Assembly (NCBI RefSeq): GCF_022429645.1
Contig: NZ_CP092480.1
Location: forward strand, 1,329,501-1,393,500
Length of the DNA stretch: 64,000 nucleotides
Source: Lutibacter sp. A80
GTDB taxonomy: Bacteria > Bacteroidota > Bacteroidia > Flavobacteriales > Flavobacteriaceae
Direction: 5' to 3'
The first letter of the stretch is position 1. Each line of letters opens with the position of its first letter. The translations under genes and the position numbers were made by a program. Positions 9,842-19,146 of this stretch are shown here, piece by piece. The notes under the pieces were generated by a model. The model was not told the origin of the DNA, ran no database searches, and saw nothing but the letters and a program-made list of their open reading frames with translations.

Positions 9842-12800
9842 TTAATTTACCTCAATTTCTAAAGGCAATATATCATCACTATACATCTCTCCATTACTAG
9901 CTGTAAAAGTAACACGCAACTGATAAAAATGTCCTTTAGGCAGTTTTTTTGAAGGTACAAGCCCTCTTAACGAAAAAGTCTTTGTTGCAGTTCCAGATTC
10001 GGTATACAATACCTCCTTATCCGTTAACACAACATCTTTTACTGGAATCCATTTACTTTTAAAATGTCTTAACCAAAATCGTATACCTCCTTCATCAGCT
10101 GAAATAATGCGATTTTCAGAACCAGCATTATATATTACAGATACTTTTAAATTATTTCCAATTTTAAGTGGTTGTTTTTTAATTTCAGCTTTATTTACAA
10201 TCTTAATATAAGGAGCTACAAATGGTTCTATTTTAATTTTAATTTCTGAAAACACAGAATTATCAGCTGTAGCGGCTCTAATTATAGCCGTTCCAGGTGT
10301 TTTGGCTTTAACAATTCCTTTATTATCAACTGTTAAAACATTTGAATTATTTGATTCCCAAGTAAGTTCTGAATTATCTGCATTTTCGGGTAAAATTATT
10401 GCTGTTAATTTAGCACTTTGACCTGTATAAAGTTTAGTTTTTTCGGCATTAATGATAATTGAAGTAACTGGCTTTGGAGTCCATTTTACAATTTCAATAT
10501 CTCTTTTTGCTATTAATCCATTCGCTTTGCTGGTGGCTGTAATTGTGGCTGTTCGATTGATAGCTCCATGTGCCTCAGCAATTCCTCTTTCATCTACAGA
10601 TATGATAGATTCATCACTAGTTAACCAGCTTGCACTACTATTAGCATTTTTAGGTGTAACTGAAAGGTTTAAGGCAATTTTTGAGCCTTTTCTAATAGTT
10701 AAAGGTTCAATAGAAATACTTTTGGGATCAATTTTATCAGTATCGTAAATTACGTTAGCATCTTTGTTTTTAAATTCAATAGTTTCCCCGTTTCTCCATA
10801 TTATTTTAATACGTTCTATTTTATTTTCATTTCCAAGCCCAAAATGAATAATATTCATTAAACTTTGAGAAAAAACTTCTCCTGAGGATCCTACACGTTT
10901 TCTATATTCGTTATTAGCTGTATTTACAATTACTTCAGCCGAAATAGGATCTACGTTTGATTTTGGAGCATAACCTACTCTTACTAAAACAAAATTACCT
11001 TGTGTTACTGTTTCATTGCTATACAAATACCATTCTCCACCTTCACTTCCATTTAATAAATCTAGTTTACCATCCAAATCAAAATCAAATGCCTGCCCCA
11101 TATCTCCATTACCGGGGCCACCAACATCGTTTGCTCCATGCATTGTTGTTGTTTCAAATGAATTCTTTCCTGTGTTTAAAAGCATATAATCTGATACTCT
11201 TGCTCCAACTCTACCCCATCTATATACAAAAAGATCTTGGTAACTATCGTTATTAAAATCTCCAGTAGTAACACCAAGTGAATTTCCTCCTCTAGGAAGC
11301 TTCCATTCTTTTGAAACGTCAATAAATTTATTACCATCATTTCGTAATAAAATATCTGAATGATTTCTATTATGCGGAGTGAATTTTGGAGTTACACTCG
11401 ATATATTTGAAAGACTAAATCTATATTGCCAAAAGAAATTATCATCGCGAACCAGGATAACCCTCCATTTTGAATTACCTAAATATCCAATATAAAAACC
11501 ATTTTCTGAAATATCTTTTGGCCAACCTTCTGCTATTTTTGGATAAATGACTAATTCTTCACCCGATTTTACAATTTTACGCGTTTTATTTTCACCCATA
11601 AAAATAGGATAATCTTTACCTAACAAAGAACCTTGCTCTAAATAATAATATTTATGTAATTTTATAAATCCTTCTGATGTAAAATCAAATGCATCCTCCC
11701 CTTTATAGCCTCTAGTTTTTAGAGCTAATTCTTTAGTTATTGGGTTAAAATCTAATGAAGGAGCTTCACCTTCGCCATGTTCAAAAAGTAATCCACGAGC
11801 CAAATAAAGATCTAAATCACCATCATTATCAATATCAATATCAGTTACAGCCATAATCTGTGTCAATGACTGAATATTCTCTGGAACAAGATTTGTTACA
11901 TTGGTATAGGTAAAATCTCCATTCCCTTTCCAAAAAGACAAAGAACCGTAAAAAATAAGATCATCAATCATATCATTATTAAAATCTGTGACTAAAACAC
12001 GTGATTCTTCAACATCTTCAATTCCTTTTACAGATCTGTATTTAAAAGTAGCATTACCGTTGTTTTCATAAAAAAAGTGTTGAGGCTTGTCGAATTTAAG
12101 ACTAGACTCATTAACAATAATTAAATCAAGATCTCCATCTAAATCCATATCTACCCATCTAGAACTACGACCTCTAGCACCTTTATCAATTCCAACATCA
12201 CCAGTATATAGAATAAGTTTATTATTATCATTCAAATAAAAATTAAGTGTTGAAGGATTTGTTCCATTACCTCCTCCTTGTTCTAAAACAAGATCAAGAT
12301 CTCCATCATTGTCAAAATCTCCAAGAGATGTACCATGCAAATCGTGTTTAAACCATCTTGATAAATCTTGGTAATGTTTTGTAACGGTTCCATCACCATT
12401 ATTCCAGTATAGTTTACTAGTTTCAGCATTATGATTGTTTACAATAAAATCATAATCACCATCATTATCAATATCCGCAATTGAGGGGCCTCCATATTTA
12501 ATAGAACTTACTTTATCCATTCCTGCTTTTACAGTAATATCTTTAAAAACTGGTAAATTTAATTTAGGAAGATCTTCAAAATAAATGTTATTAATCGTTA
12601 ATGTTTCATCAAGTGATTGAAATTTAATTTTCACTTTACCTAATTTTTTAAAAGTTATCAGACTTGTTATTTTTTGCTTCCCTTTTGTTGGAATATTAAA
12701 GTCATCCATTAAAAGTTCACCATTAACAAAAACACTTAAACCTGCATATTCTCCAGAGTTGGTAATATTTAAAATAATTTTTTTTGTTAAACTACCGCTT

Positions 12801-12946
12801 ATTGTGTAATTTATTGTTACTGGTGTTGAAGGTTCAATAACTATTTTCTTAGATATAATTTTTGCATCTCTAAAAGAGGGCATTGTAGTTTGAGCTGAAA
12901 TATTAAAAGTTATTACGACTAAAATTAAAAGTAAATTTTTTTTCAT
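9842..12946 (-). CDS. Secreted VCBS/FG-GAP repeat protein with ASPIC-UnbV and Big2 domains
   Basis: I place the start at 12946 (MKKNLLLILVVITFNISAQ), which gives a clean signal peptide and 1034 residues. An upstream in-frame ATG at 12979 would add 11 residues ahead of it. After an N-terminal beta domain come several FG-GAP/VCBS blades with Ca-binding-like DIDNDGDYDF, DFDNDGDLDL and DLDGDLDLI motifs. An ASPIC/UnbV-type segment (about 650-730; IKIIWRNGETIEF) follows, then two Big2 immunoglobulin-like repeats (about 750-920) and a C-terminal beta domain. I see no type IX sorting domain or catalytic motif. The likely role is a surface-associated or secreted glycan-binding or scaffold protein, or an enzyme of unknown chemistry. 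Its upstream region carries the same TTTGTCTAG element as the agar PUL, which links it to galactan metabolism. Confidence 0.85.
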   Translation of the reverse strand: MKKNLLLILVVITFNISAQTTMPSFRDAKIISKKIVIEPSTPVTINYTISGSLTKKIILNITNSGEYAGLSVFVNGELLMDDFNIPTKGKQKITSLITFKKLGKVKIKFQSLDETLTINNIYFEDLPKLNLPVFKDITVKAGMDKVSSIKYGGPSIADIDNDGDYDFIVNNHNAETSKLYWNNGDGTVTKHYQDLSRWFKHDLHGTSLGDFDNDGDLDLVLEQGGGNGTNPSTLNFYLNDNNKLILYTGDVGIDKGARGRSSRWVDMDLDGDLDLIIVNESSLKFDKPQHFFYENNGNATFKYRSVKGIEDVEESRVLVTDFNNDMIDDLIFYGSLSFWKGNGDFTYTNVTNLVPENIQSLTQIMAVTDIDIDNDGDLDLYLARGLLFEHGEGEAPSLDFNPITKELALKTRGYKGEDAFDFTSEGFIKLHKYYYLEQGSLLGKDYPIFMGENKTRKIVKSGEELVIYPKIAEGWPKDISENGFYIGYLGNSKWRVILVRDDNFFWQYRFSLSNISSVTPKFTPHNRNHSDILLRNDGNKFIDVSKEWKLPRGGNSLGVTTGDFNNDSYQDLFVYRWGRVGARVSDYMLLNTGKNSFETTTMHGANDVGGPGNGDMGQAFDFDLDGKLDLLNGSEGGEWYLYSNETVTQGNFVLVRVGYAPKSNVDPISAEVIVNTANNEYRKRVGSSGEVFSQSLMNIIHFGLGNENKIERIKIIWRNGETIEFKNKDANVIYDTDKIDPKSISIEPLTIRKGSKIALNLSVTPKNANSSASWLTSDESIISVDERGIAEAHGAINRTATITATSKANGLIAKRDIEIVKWTPKPVTSIIINAEKTKLYTGQSAKLTAIILPENADNSELTWESNNSNVLTVDNKGIVKAKTPGTAIIRAATADNSVFSEIKIKIEPFVAPYIKIVNKAEIKKQPLKIGNNLKVSVIYNAGSENRIISADEGGIRFWLRHFKSKWIPVKDVVLTDKEVLYTESGTATKTFSLRGLVPSKKLPKGHFYQLRVTFTASNGEMYSDDILPLEIEVN

Positions 12947-13059
12947 GAGCTGTTGGTTTAATAAATAATCAAAGACCATTTAATTTGAAATTAATAATTA
13001 TACAACTTCAAAATTAGAGGAAAATAGTTCAAATAGCTTTTGTTATAACGTAATTCTAT

Positions 13060-13074
13060 CTGGATAAAAACTGA
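13060..13074 (-). promoter_or_regulatory. Degenerate copy of the TTTGTCTAG element
   Basis: On the minus strand this reads AGTTTTTATCCAG, differing at two positions from AGTTTTTGTCTAG in the nearby element. It lies 83 bp from that element, about twice the 42-43 bp spacing seen at the other two promoters. This is a weak match that could be chance. Confidence 0.3.
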
Positions 13075-13141
13075 ACGAATCTAATTTTTAAACTAATTTT
13101 GAATAATATAAAAGGAGATCTTTTTAAAGTACCCAATATTT

Positions 13142-13174
13142 GCTAGACAAAAACTCAACAAGTTCTTGTCTCGC
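13142..13174 (-). promoter_or_regulatory. TTTGTCTAG regulatory element inside an imperfect inverted repeat
   Basis: Minus strand TTGAGTTTTTGTCTAG (13143-13158) matches the plus-strand sequence at 42785-42800 upstream of susC in all 16 positions. Here it is one arm of an inverted repeat: GCTAGACAAAAACT, a 5-nt spacer, then AGTTCTTGTCTCGC, with 12 of 14 positions pairing. It lies about 196 bp upstream of the VCBS/Big2 start. I infer a regulator-binding site. A leader RNA hairpin is an alternative. Confidence 0.5.
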
Positions 13175-13274
13175 TTATAAATATCTATTCTATATCTTGT
13201 TTTCGATTTAAAATAAAATTATTAAAGTCAACTTCATATTGAATTTTAAACCGGAGTATTTAAATGCAATTTAT

Positions 13275-13674
<400 letters not shown>

Positions 13675-13679
13675 AATAC

Positions 13680-14527
13680 TATTTAACTGATTTTCACTTA
13701 CTACAAGTCCATCTCACTTTCTTCATTCATACCTGCAGAAACAACTGTTTTTTGCAATTGAGATTTTACTTTTTCAATATATTCATCTGCTATTGATTCT
13801 TGAATAATCCAACGTGTTGCAGTGCAGCAAACTTGCTCTGTATTTAGTGTAATTGTAGTTGCTAATCCTTCAGCTGTTGCATCAATATCAGCATCTTCAA
13901 AAACAACAAGGGCGCCTTTTACTCCTAATTCTAATTTTACAGGTTTTAAGTTAAACCTACAATTTTAACCAATTATTTTACCTACTCGTGAAGACCCTGT
14001 AAATGACACACATTTAACTTTTGGATGCAAGGTTAAAACATTTCCTATCTCTGAACCACTTCCTGGAATTATATTTATTACTCCATAAGGAAGTCTTACA
14101 GATTTACTACTATTCATTCCTTCAAGGTTTAAGTCTTTTTCAAATGTTTCCTCTTTGATTAAATTATTATAATATCGTAAACAATCAATACCAAAAGGTA
14201 CGTCAAACCCTCTTACATTTTGAATAGATTTACCCACATCTAACGCTTCTAATTGTGCTAACTCTTCAGCGTCTCTTTCACACAAAACAGCAAATTTATT
14301 TAATATCCCAGAGCGTTCTTTAATACTAATATTCTTCCAAGATTGAAATGCATCACCTGCTACTTCAATAGCTTCAACTGCTTCATTTGCTGTTGGTTTT
14401 GACACTTTAGTTAAAATAGATTGATCTGCAGAATTTTCAATTTTAGAAGTACTTAGTTCCCATTTATAAAATATGGAATTGGTTGCTGACTAAAAAATTT
14501 TTGGATTTTTTGCGTATACGGTAACAT
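13680..14527 (-). pseudogene. Aldehyde dehydrogenase remnant (frameshift, nonsense codon, lost C-terminus)
   Basis: The frame starts at an ATG at 14527 (MLPYTQKIQKFF, then PYFING). It shifts near 14460 and continues through ELSTSKIENSADQ and AFQSWKNISIKERSG to FTGSSRVGKIIG. An in-frame TAA follows near 13965, and the same frame resumes as NLKPVKLELGVKGALVV, EDADIDA and NTEQVCCTATR, containing the catalytic-Glu and catalytic-Cys regions. The last 170 or so residues expected of a 480-residue enzyme are missing. A 146-residue open stretch (13965-14405) survives but lacks the catalytic half. The original substrate may have been the aldehyde produced by the adjacent aldolase, which is an inference. 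A conserved upstream element (14651-14684) is still present. Confidence 0.8.
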
Positions 14528-14650
14528 ACTATTATAGGTTTAATTAATAATTTTATTTTAATCACTAATTAAAACTGGTCACAAAAACATAAATACATTA
14601 ATTTCAATTAATTACCTTCAAAATTACGAATCAATTAAATAATATGTAAA

Positions 14651-14684
14651 ACACAATTTCAACCATAAAGTGTATTATTTTTCC
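14651..14684 (-). promoter_or_regulatory. Predicted AraC-type operator, copy 1
   Basis: On the minus strand the core TACACTTTATGG lies between GGAAAAA and AATTGTGT. The same arrangement occurs at 15633-15666 on the plus strand, with a 12-of-12 core and nearly identical flanks differing by a 2-nt indel. ACAC and GTGT form an internal inverted repeat. It lies about 125 bp upstream of the broken aldehyde dehydrogenase and just past the 3' end of that gene's neighbour, the araC-type regulator. Confidence 0.65.
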
Positions 14685-14741
14685 TTATTAACCAAGCTAT
14701 TTATATAATAAGGTGTAAACATGAACACAAAATAAATTGCT

Positions 14742-15587
14742 TTATTTAAAAAACATGGCTCTATACTGAGCTGGTGTTAACTTTGTAAATAGTTTAAACT
14801 GTCTATGGAAAAATGATAAATTAGAATACCCAGTTTCAAAAGCAATTTGTTCAATAGAAATTTCTGATTCTTTAAGTAATTCACAAGCTTTACTTACACG
14901 ATATTCATTTAAATAAGATGTAAATGTTTTTTTAAATGTTTTTTTAAAAAATTTTGAAAACGAAACTGGTGTCATAAATACTAAATCTCCTAATTGAGAA
15001 GATTCAATTTTTGATTGATAATTATTCCCTACAAAATCAATTATTTTTTTTATTCTATCAGAAACAACAGTATTAACATCAAAACGAGCTCCTAAACTTA
15101 ATATTTGGCTTTGTTCTAAAGAAAGATCGTGAAGTATTTTTATAGTTTCTATTAATCTATGTATTGGTAACATTTTTTTCATTAGAACCATTCTTTCTCC
15201 TATAGAAACAGATATTCTTTTATTAAATACTAAACCATAATTACTTTGATTAAGCATTTTTTTAATTAAAGAAAATTCATCTTTTTCTATCCAACCATTA
15301 CCTAAAAAATCATTTGTAAATTGAATTACTGTAGACTTGGCAAGTTGCTGTGTTGTTTTATTTGTTTTCCAACAATGTGGTAAATTTGGACCTAATAAAA
15401 CTAACTCACCAGGTTGATATGTCTGTATAGAGTTTCCAACGCTTCTAACACCTGTACTTTCAATTATATAGGTTAATTCCCATTCAGGATGATAGTGCCA
15501 AGGAGTTTCAAACTCTAATTTTTCAAATACTCTATAATGGAATGAATTATTTAAAGAACTGGAAATTGGTTCAAAAACAGCCTTCAT
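14742..15587 (-). CDS. AraC-family transcriptional regulator with cupin sensor domain
   Basis: 281 residues, a standard length. The N-terminal cupin (about 20-90; PWHYHPEWELTYI and PGELVLLGPNLPHCW) should bind a sugar or sugar phosphate. The C-terminal HTH pair (about 180-280) has LGDLVFMTPVSFSKFFKK and IAFETGYSNLSFFHRQFK. It is divergent from the kinase-isomerase-aldolase operon with 135 bp between starts, the usual layout of a local regulator. The near-identical elements at 15633-15666 and 14651-14684 are its likely binding sites, which would put the now-broken aldehyde dehydrogenase/enolase unit in the same regulon. The effector is unknown, and it may be the substrate or a phosphorylated intermediate of that pathway. 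Confidence 0.93.
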   Translation of the reverse strand: MKAVFEPISSSLNNSFHYRVFEKLEFETPWHYHPEWELTYIIESTGVRSVGNSIQTYQPGELVLLGPNLPHCWKTNKTTQQLAKSTVIQFTNDFLGNGWIEKDEFSLIKKMLNQSNYGLVFNKRISVSIGERMVLMKKMLPIHRLIETIKILHDLSLEQSQILSLGARFDVNTVVSDRIKKIIDFVGNNYQSKIESSQLGDLVFMTPVSFSKFFKKTFKKTFTSYLNEYRVSKACELLKESEISIEQIAFETGYSNLSFFHRQFKLFTKLTPAQYRAMFFK

Positions 15588-15632
15588 TATGTATATATTT
15601 TCATATTAATAAGTTAATTAAAACAAATATAT

Positions 15633-15666
15633 GGAAAAACAGTACACTTTATGGCCAATTGTGTAT
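15633..15666 (+). promoter_or_regulatory. Predicted AraC-type operator, copy 2
   Basis: GGAAAAACAGTACACTTTAT continues into GGCCAATTGTGT. It sits in the divergent space between the AraC regulator and the PfkB kinase, 57 bp before the kinase start, and matches the element at 14651-14684 on the opposite strand. TACAC and GTGTA form an inverted repeat with a 13-nt centre. The position suits autoregulation and activation of the kinase operon. Confidence 0.7.
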
Positions 15667-15722
15667 TTAATAAACTTTAACTTACTGCTTTACTTTTACA
15701 TTATAATATTAAAGTAATAAAA

Positions 15723-16625
15723 ATGCAATTTGATGTAATAGTATCAGGAATGATGGTTGTAGATATTTTATCTAAGGTTCCTGAAAGAATAAAGTCAGGT
15801 ACAAAACACGAAGTTTCAAAGATAATTATCCAAGGCGGTGCTCCTGCTGGTAATGCCGCTTGTGTTCTTGCTAAAAATAATTTAAAAACTGCCTTTTTAG
15901 GGTACAAAGCTTCAAATACGCTAAGCTTAATTGCCAATGAAGAGTTAAAAAAATGTGGTGTTGACACCTCTTTACTAATTGATAATGAAGATTTTCAACC
16001 TGCAATTGCAGTAGTTGAGGTAAATTCTAAAAATGGAGATCGTACTGTATTTTATTCAACAACTAATTACAAACCGCTTCAACCAAAAGATATTAATGAA
16101 GATTGGATAAAAAACAGTAAATTATTATTGGTTGATGGTTATGATGTTATTGGAAATTTAGAACTTTTAAAAATAGCAAACAAATACAATATTCCTTCAG
16201 TTTTGGATATTGAAGCTGGTGACCTTACTATATTAAAAGAAATGATTTCATTAGGAAGTCATATAATTTTACCTCTAGAAGGTGCTCAAATGATTGCTGA
16301 ATTAGATACTCCTAAAGCATGCTTAAAAAAATTAAATTCTCTTACCAAAGGACAATTAGTTATTACTGATGGAGCAAATGGCAGTTGGGCATTAGAAAAT
16401 GAAAAAATAATTCATCAGCCTGCTTTTTCTGTAAAAGTTGTTGACACTACAGGTTGTGGAGATGCTTTTCATGGCGCTTATGCCGCTGCCTTATTAAAAG
16501 GTAAGAACTTAACAGAACGTATGGAATATGCCTCTACATACGCATCTATAATTGCAACTCATTTTGGAGGCAGAAGTTACTTCCCAAATAACAATGAAAT
16601 TCAACAAATAATATTAAAAAAATAA
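15723..16625 (+). CDS. PfkB-family ketose kinase
   Basis: A 300-residue ribokinase-fold sugar kinase. The N-terminal substrate motif is GGAPAGNAACVLAK and the C-terminal anion-hole/catalytic motif is DTTGCGDAFHGAYAAAL (about 240-256, catalytic Asp near 247). The usual GAGD is GCGD here, a tolerated change. It is the first gene of a three-gene operon, with only 4 bp to the isomerase start. In this context it should phosphorylate the ketose made by the isomerase, ATP-dependent and cytoplasmic. Candidate substrates are L-tagatose (from L-galactose), L-fuculose or a sulfo-ketose. The sequence alone does not decide which. Confidence 0.88.
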   Translation: MQFDVIVSGMMVVDILSKVPERIKSGTKHEVSKIIIQGGAPAGNAACVLAKNNLKTAFLGYKASNTLSLIANEELKKCGVDTSLLIDNEDFQPAIAVVEVNSKNGDRTVFYSTTNYKPLQPKDINEDWIKNSKLLLVDGYDVIGNLELLKIANKYNIPSVLDIEAGDLTILKEMISLGSHIILPLEGAQMIAELDTPKACLKKLNSLTKGQLVITDGANGSWALENEKIIHQPAFSVKVVDTTGCGDAFHGAYAAALLKGKNLTERMEYASTYASIIATHFGGRSYFPNNNEIQQIILKK

Positions 16626-16629
16626 AATT

Positions 16630-18177
16630 ATGGAAACAGAAACTTTAAAACAATCAGTAATAAATTTAAATTTAGATATTTTGAAACGAAAAGGTATAGT
16701 TGCAGAAGAAATGGAGAAACTTATCTGCAAGGCTCCAATAAAACAAAATATTAAAATTGGCCTAATTGGAATTGGTTTTGAATTGCATTTTGATTGGGCA
16801 AAAGCAAAAAAATCTTATACTGAAGCAATTGAGCAAACTAAAAGTGTTTTTAACTCTCAAAATCAATTATTAGCATTAGATGAACCACTTCAAACAAAAA
16901 AAGAACTATTAAAAGTATTAAACAAATTTAATACGGAAGGTATGAGTGGTTTAATTATTTATCAGGCCTCATATATTTCTGGAGACCTGGCTTTAGCTTT
17001 AGGTAATTGGCTAAGTGAGAATAAAATACCTTTATTAAGTTGGTCTCACGATGAAGTAACCGGTGGACGATTAACAGCCAACAGGTTGTGTGGACAAAAC
17101 TTCTTATTGAACATACTAAATTCTTTAGAAATTAAATACTCTTGGGTTTTAAACGCTCCAAAAACCAAACAATTAGATACCGTTTTAGACAAGTTTATCC
17201 GTGTTGTTAGTGCAAAAAAAAGAATGCAACATTCAAATATGCTTATGATTGGTGGTATGCGTGTTCCTGGTTTTTACGATTGTGAGTTAAATGAAATCTC
17301 AATTTCTAAACATTTTGGCTTAGGTGTTGAACGAGTGGATATTGAAACTATTTGGAAACATGGTGAGAAATTTAAAAAAGAAGATATTAATAATATTGTA
17401 CAAAAATTAATTAACTCTAAAAAGTGTAAATTTCATAAAGTAAGTGACCGAGAATTGTATTTATCAATTCGTTTTAGTTTAGCAATTGCAGATTATGCTC
17501 GACAAGGAGAATATTTAGGTGTAGCCTTAAAAAACTGGCCAGAATTATTTGACAATTACCAAATTGCAGGTGATGGTGCTGGTGCTTTGGTGCAAGATTT
17601 AGGAATTCCAGTCGCAGATGAATCTGATATGGGAGGTTTACTTACAATGATCACTATGAATGAGGTTAGTAATGGAAATGCTCTACCAACCCTTACTGAT
17701 TTATCTATTTTAAATACAGATGAAAATAAACTAGGAATGTGGCATTGCGGAGGTTCGGCAACAAAATTATTACGCAAAGGAACTAGTTTTGAAATAAGAA
17801 ATCATAGTATTTTAGATAATTATGATGAAGATCAATCTTACGGAATGCTATTAGAATTTCTTTTAGAAAAAGGAGCAATTACAATTGCAAAATATCAATA
17901 TCCACACGCATCAAGTATGCTTTCTTTTGAAGGAGAAATAGTTGATTCTCCAATGCGTTTTAGAGGAGCATATGGAGAAGTTTCTCCAAAAAATGTAAAA
18001 GCATCCGCAGTAGTTGGAACTATTTTAAGTAAAGGTTTAGACCACCATTGGATTATTGGTCGTGGACATATTCAAGAGGATTTACAAGAATTTAATCATT
18101 GGTCTGATATTGAAAATTTAGACTTTATAAAAGCAACAACAACAGGAAGAAGTATTCAAAAAAAATTAAACTACTAA
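16630..18177 (+). CDS. FucI/AraA-fold sugar isomerase
   Basis: 515 residues with the L-fucose/L-arabinose isomerase superfamily layout: an N-terminal Rossmann-like domain (IGLIGIGFELHFDWAKAK and GLIIYQASYISGD), a central domain (MLMIGGMRVPGFYDCE; GAGALVQDLGIPVADESDMGG) and a C-terminal beta domain (GMWHCGGSATKLL; DHHWIIGRGH). The ADESD acid pair and the downstream His probably form the Mn site. It should interconvert an aldose and a ketose in the cytoplasm. It is coupled to the kinase upstream and followed after 17 bp by a class II aldolase, so the three enzymes make a complete isomerise-phosphorylate-cleave route. It differs from classical FucI (about 590 residues), so the substrate should not be assumed to be L-fucose. 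Confidence 0.85.
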   Translation: METETLKQSVINLNLDILKRKGIVAEEMEKLICKAPIKQNIKIGLIGIGFELHFDWAKAKKSYTEAIEQTKSVFNSQNQLLALDEPLQTKKELLKVLNKFNTEGMSGLIIYQASYISGDLALALGNWLSENKIPLLSWSHDEVTGGRLTANRLCGQNFLLNILNSLEIKYSWVLNAPKTKQLDTVLDKFIRVVSAKKRMQHSNMLMIGGMRVPGFYDCELNEISISKHFGLGVERVDIETIWKHGEKFKKEDINNIVQKLINSKKCKFHKVSDRELYLSIRFSLAIADYARQGEYLGVALKNWPELFDNYQIAGDGAGALVQDLGIPVADESDMGGLLTMITMNEVSNGNALPTLTDLSILNTDENKLGMWHCGGSATKLLRKGTSFEIRNHSILDNYDEDQSYGMLLEFLLEKGAITIAKYQYPHASSMLSFEGEIVDSPMRFRGAYGEVSPKNVKASAVVGTILSKGLDHHWIIGRGHIQEDLQEFNHWSDIENLDFIKATTTGRSIQKKLNY

Positions 18178-18194
18178 CATAAAATATTAAAAAA

Positions 18195-19037
18195 ATGAAA
18201 AATCCAGATTTAATCCAACTATTAAACAGTTACAGAGCACAGCAAAAATGTATTATTGGATTTAATGTAAATGACATATATGACTTAAAAGCTGTTGCAT
18301 TAGCAGCAGAAGAGGCTAGTTGCCCTGTTATGGCAATGACCTACCCTCCAGTTGTTGATTTAAATTCAAGTCTATTATGTAGAAAAATGGTAGACGGAAT
18401 TCAACCTTACACAAAACAACCAATTTATTTGCATTTAGACCATAGTATTTCTGTAGATATGTGTAAAAAAGCCATTGATGATGGTTATGACTCTGTAATG
18501 ATTGATGGGTCACAAAAAAGCTTAAAAGAGAACATTGCAATGACAAAAGAAGTAGTGCGTTATGCAGAGTCTGCAGGTGTTTTGGTTGAAGCTGAAATAG
18601 GTAAAATTATGGGACGTGATGTTGTTGTAAAATCTGATGCTGACTTTTTAGCAAGTGTATCAGATGTTAAAGCAATTGTTGAAGAAGCAAACCCACATAT
18701 TATGGCTGTTGGAATTGGAACTTCACACGGATTTACTCCAATCACACCTCAAATACACTTTGATAGATTAACTGAAATTGCTAAAGCTGTAAAAGTTCCT
18801 TTAGTTTTACACGGCGGTACAGGTATTCCTGATGAAGATATACAGAAATCAATCACCATGGGAGTAGCTAAATTAAATGTTGGCACAATTGTTCATACTA
18901 CTTATATGAAAGAATTATATAAGGAAATTGGCAAGAATTTGGATGGTGCTTATCCTCCATACTTAATGAAAGAGGTAATTCCAAAAATTCAAGCAGTTGT
19001 TTTAGATAGATTAAAAGCAGTTAATTTTAATAACTAA
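18195..19037 (+). CDS. Class II (zinc) ketose-bisphosphate-type aldolase
   Basis: 280 residues, the length of the GatY/KbaY tagatose-bisphosphate aldolase branch of the class II FBA family. Zn-ligand histidines are visible in HLDHSISVD, SHGFTP and LHGGTGI. VEAEIGKIMG and KLNVGTIVHTTY match the phosphate/DHAP-binding loops. It should cleave the phosphorylated ketose from the two upstream enzymes to dihydroxyacetone phosphate plus an aldehyde. It is the last gene of the operon, and a strong hairpin lies 37 bp downstream. The use of an FBA-type rather than a FucA-type aldolase argues against a textbook L-fucose pathway. Confidence 0.9.
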   Translation: MKNPDLIQLLNSYRAQQKCIIGFNVNDIYDLKAVALAAEEASCPVMAMTYPPVVDLNSSLLCRKMVDGIQPYTKQPIYLHLDHSISVDMCKKAIDDGYDSVMIDGSQKSLKENIAMTKEVVRYAESAGVLVEAEIGKIMGRDVVVKSDADFLASVSDVKAIVEEANPHIMAVGIGTSHGFTPITPQIHFDRLTEIAKAVKVPLVLHGGTGIPDEDIQKSITMGVAKLNVGTIVHTTYMKELYKEIGKNLDGAYPPYLMKEVIPKIQAVVLDRLKAVNFNN

Positions 19038-19073
19038 AATCTCAAAAAATAATTATATTTAATATCCTAAATT

Positions 19074-19109
19074 AAAAAACTCAAAATTGAAATCAATCTT
19101 GAGTTTTTT
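19074..19109. terminator. Bidirectional intrinsic terminator
   Basis: AAAAAACTCAA pairs with TTGAGTTTTTT, with an inner ATTGA/TCAAT stem and a 2-nt loop. The A-run and T-run ends make it functional in both directions, closing the aldolase operon (+) and the long agar operon (-). Confidence 0.85.
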
Positions 19110-19146
19110 ATAATTATAAAGTTTATAAGAAATCATCAAATTTGGA

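Noticed and set aside
13965-14405. A functional 146-residue aldehyde dehydrogenase-like gene
   Set aside because: It is the middle of a longer broken gene: homology continues in another frame upstream and past an in-frame stop downstream, and the catalytic half is excluded.
15723-19037. Naming the operon as an L-fucose (fucIKA) operon
   Set aside because: The kinase is PfkB-type and the aldolase FBA-type, unlike FucK and FucA, and the isomerase is shorter than FucI.
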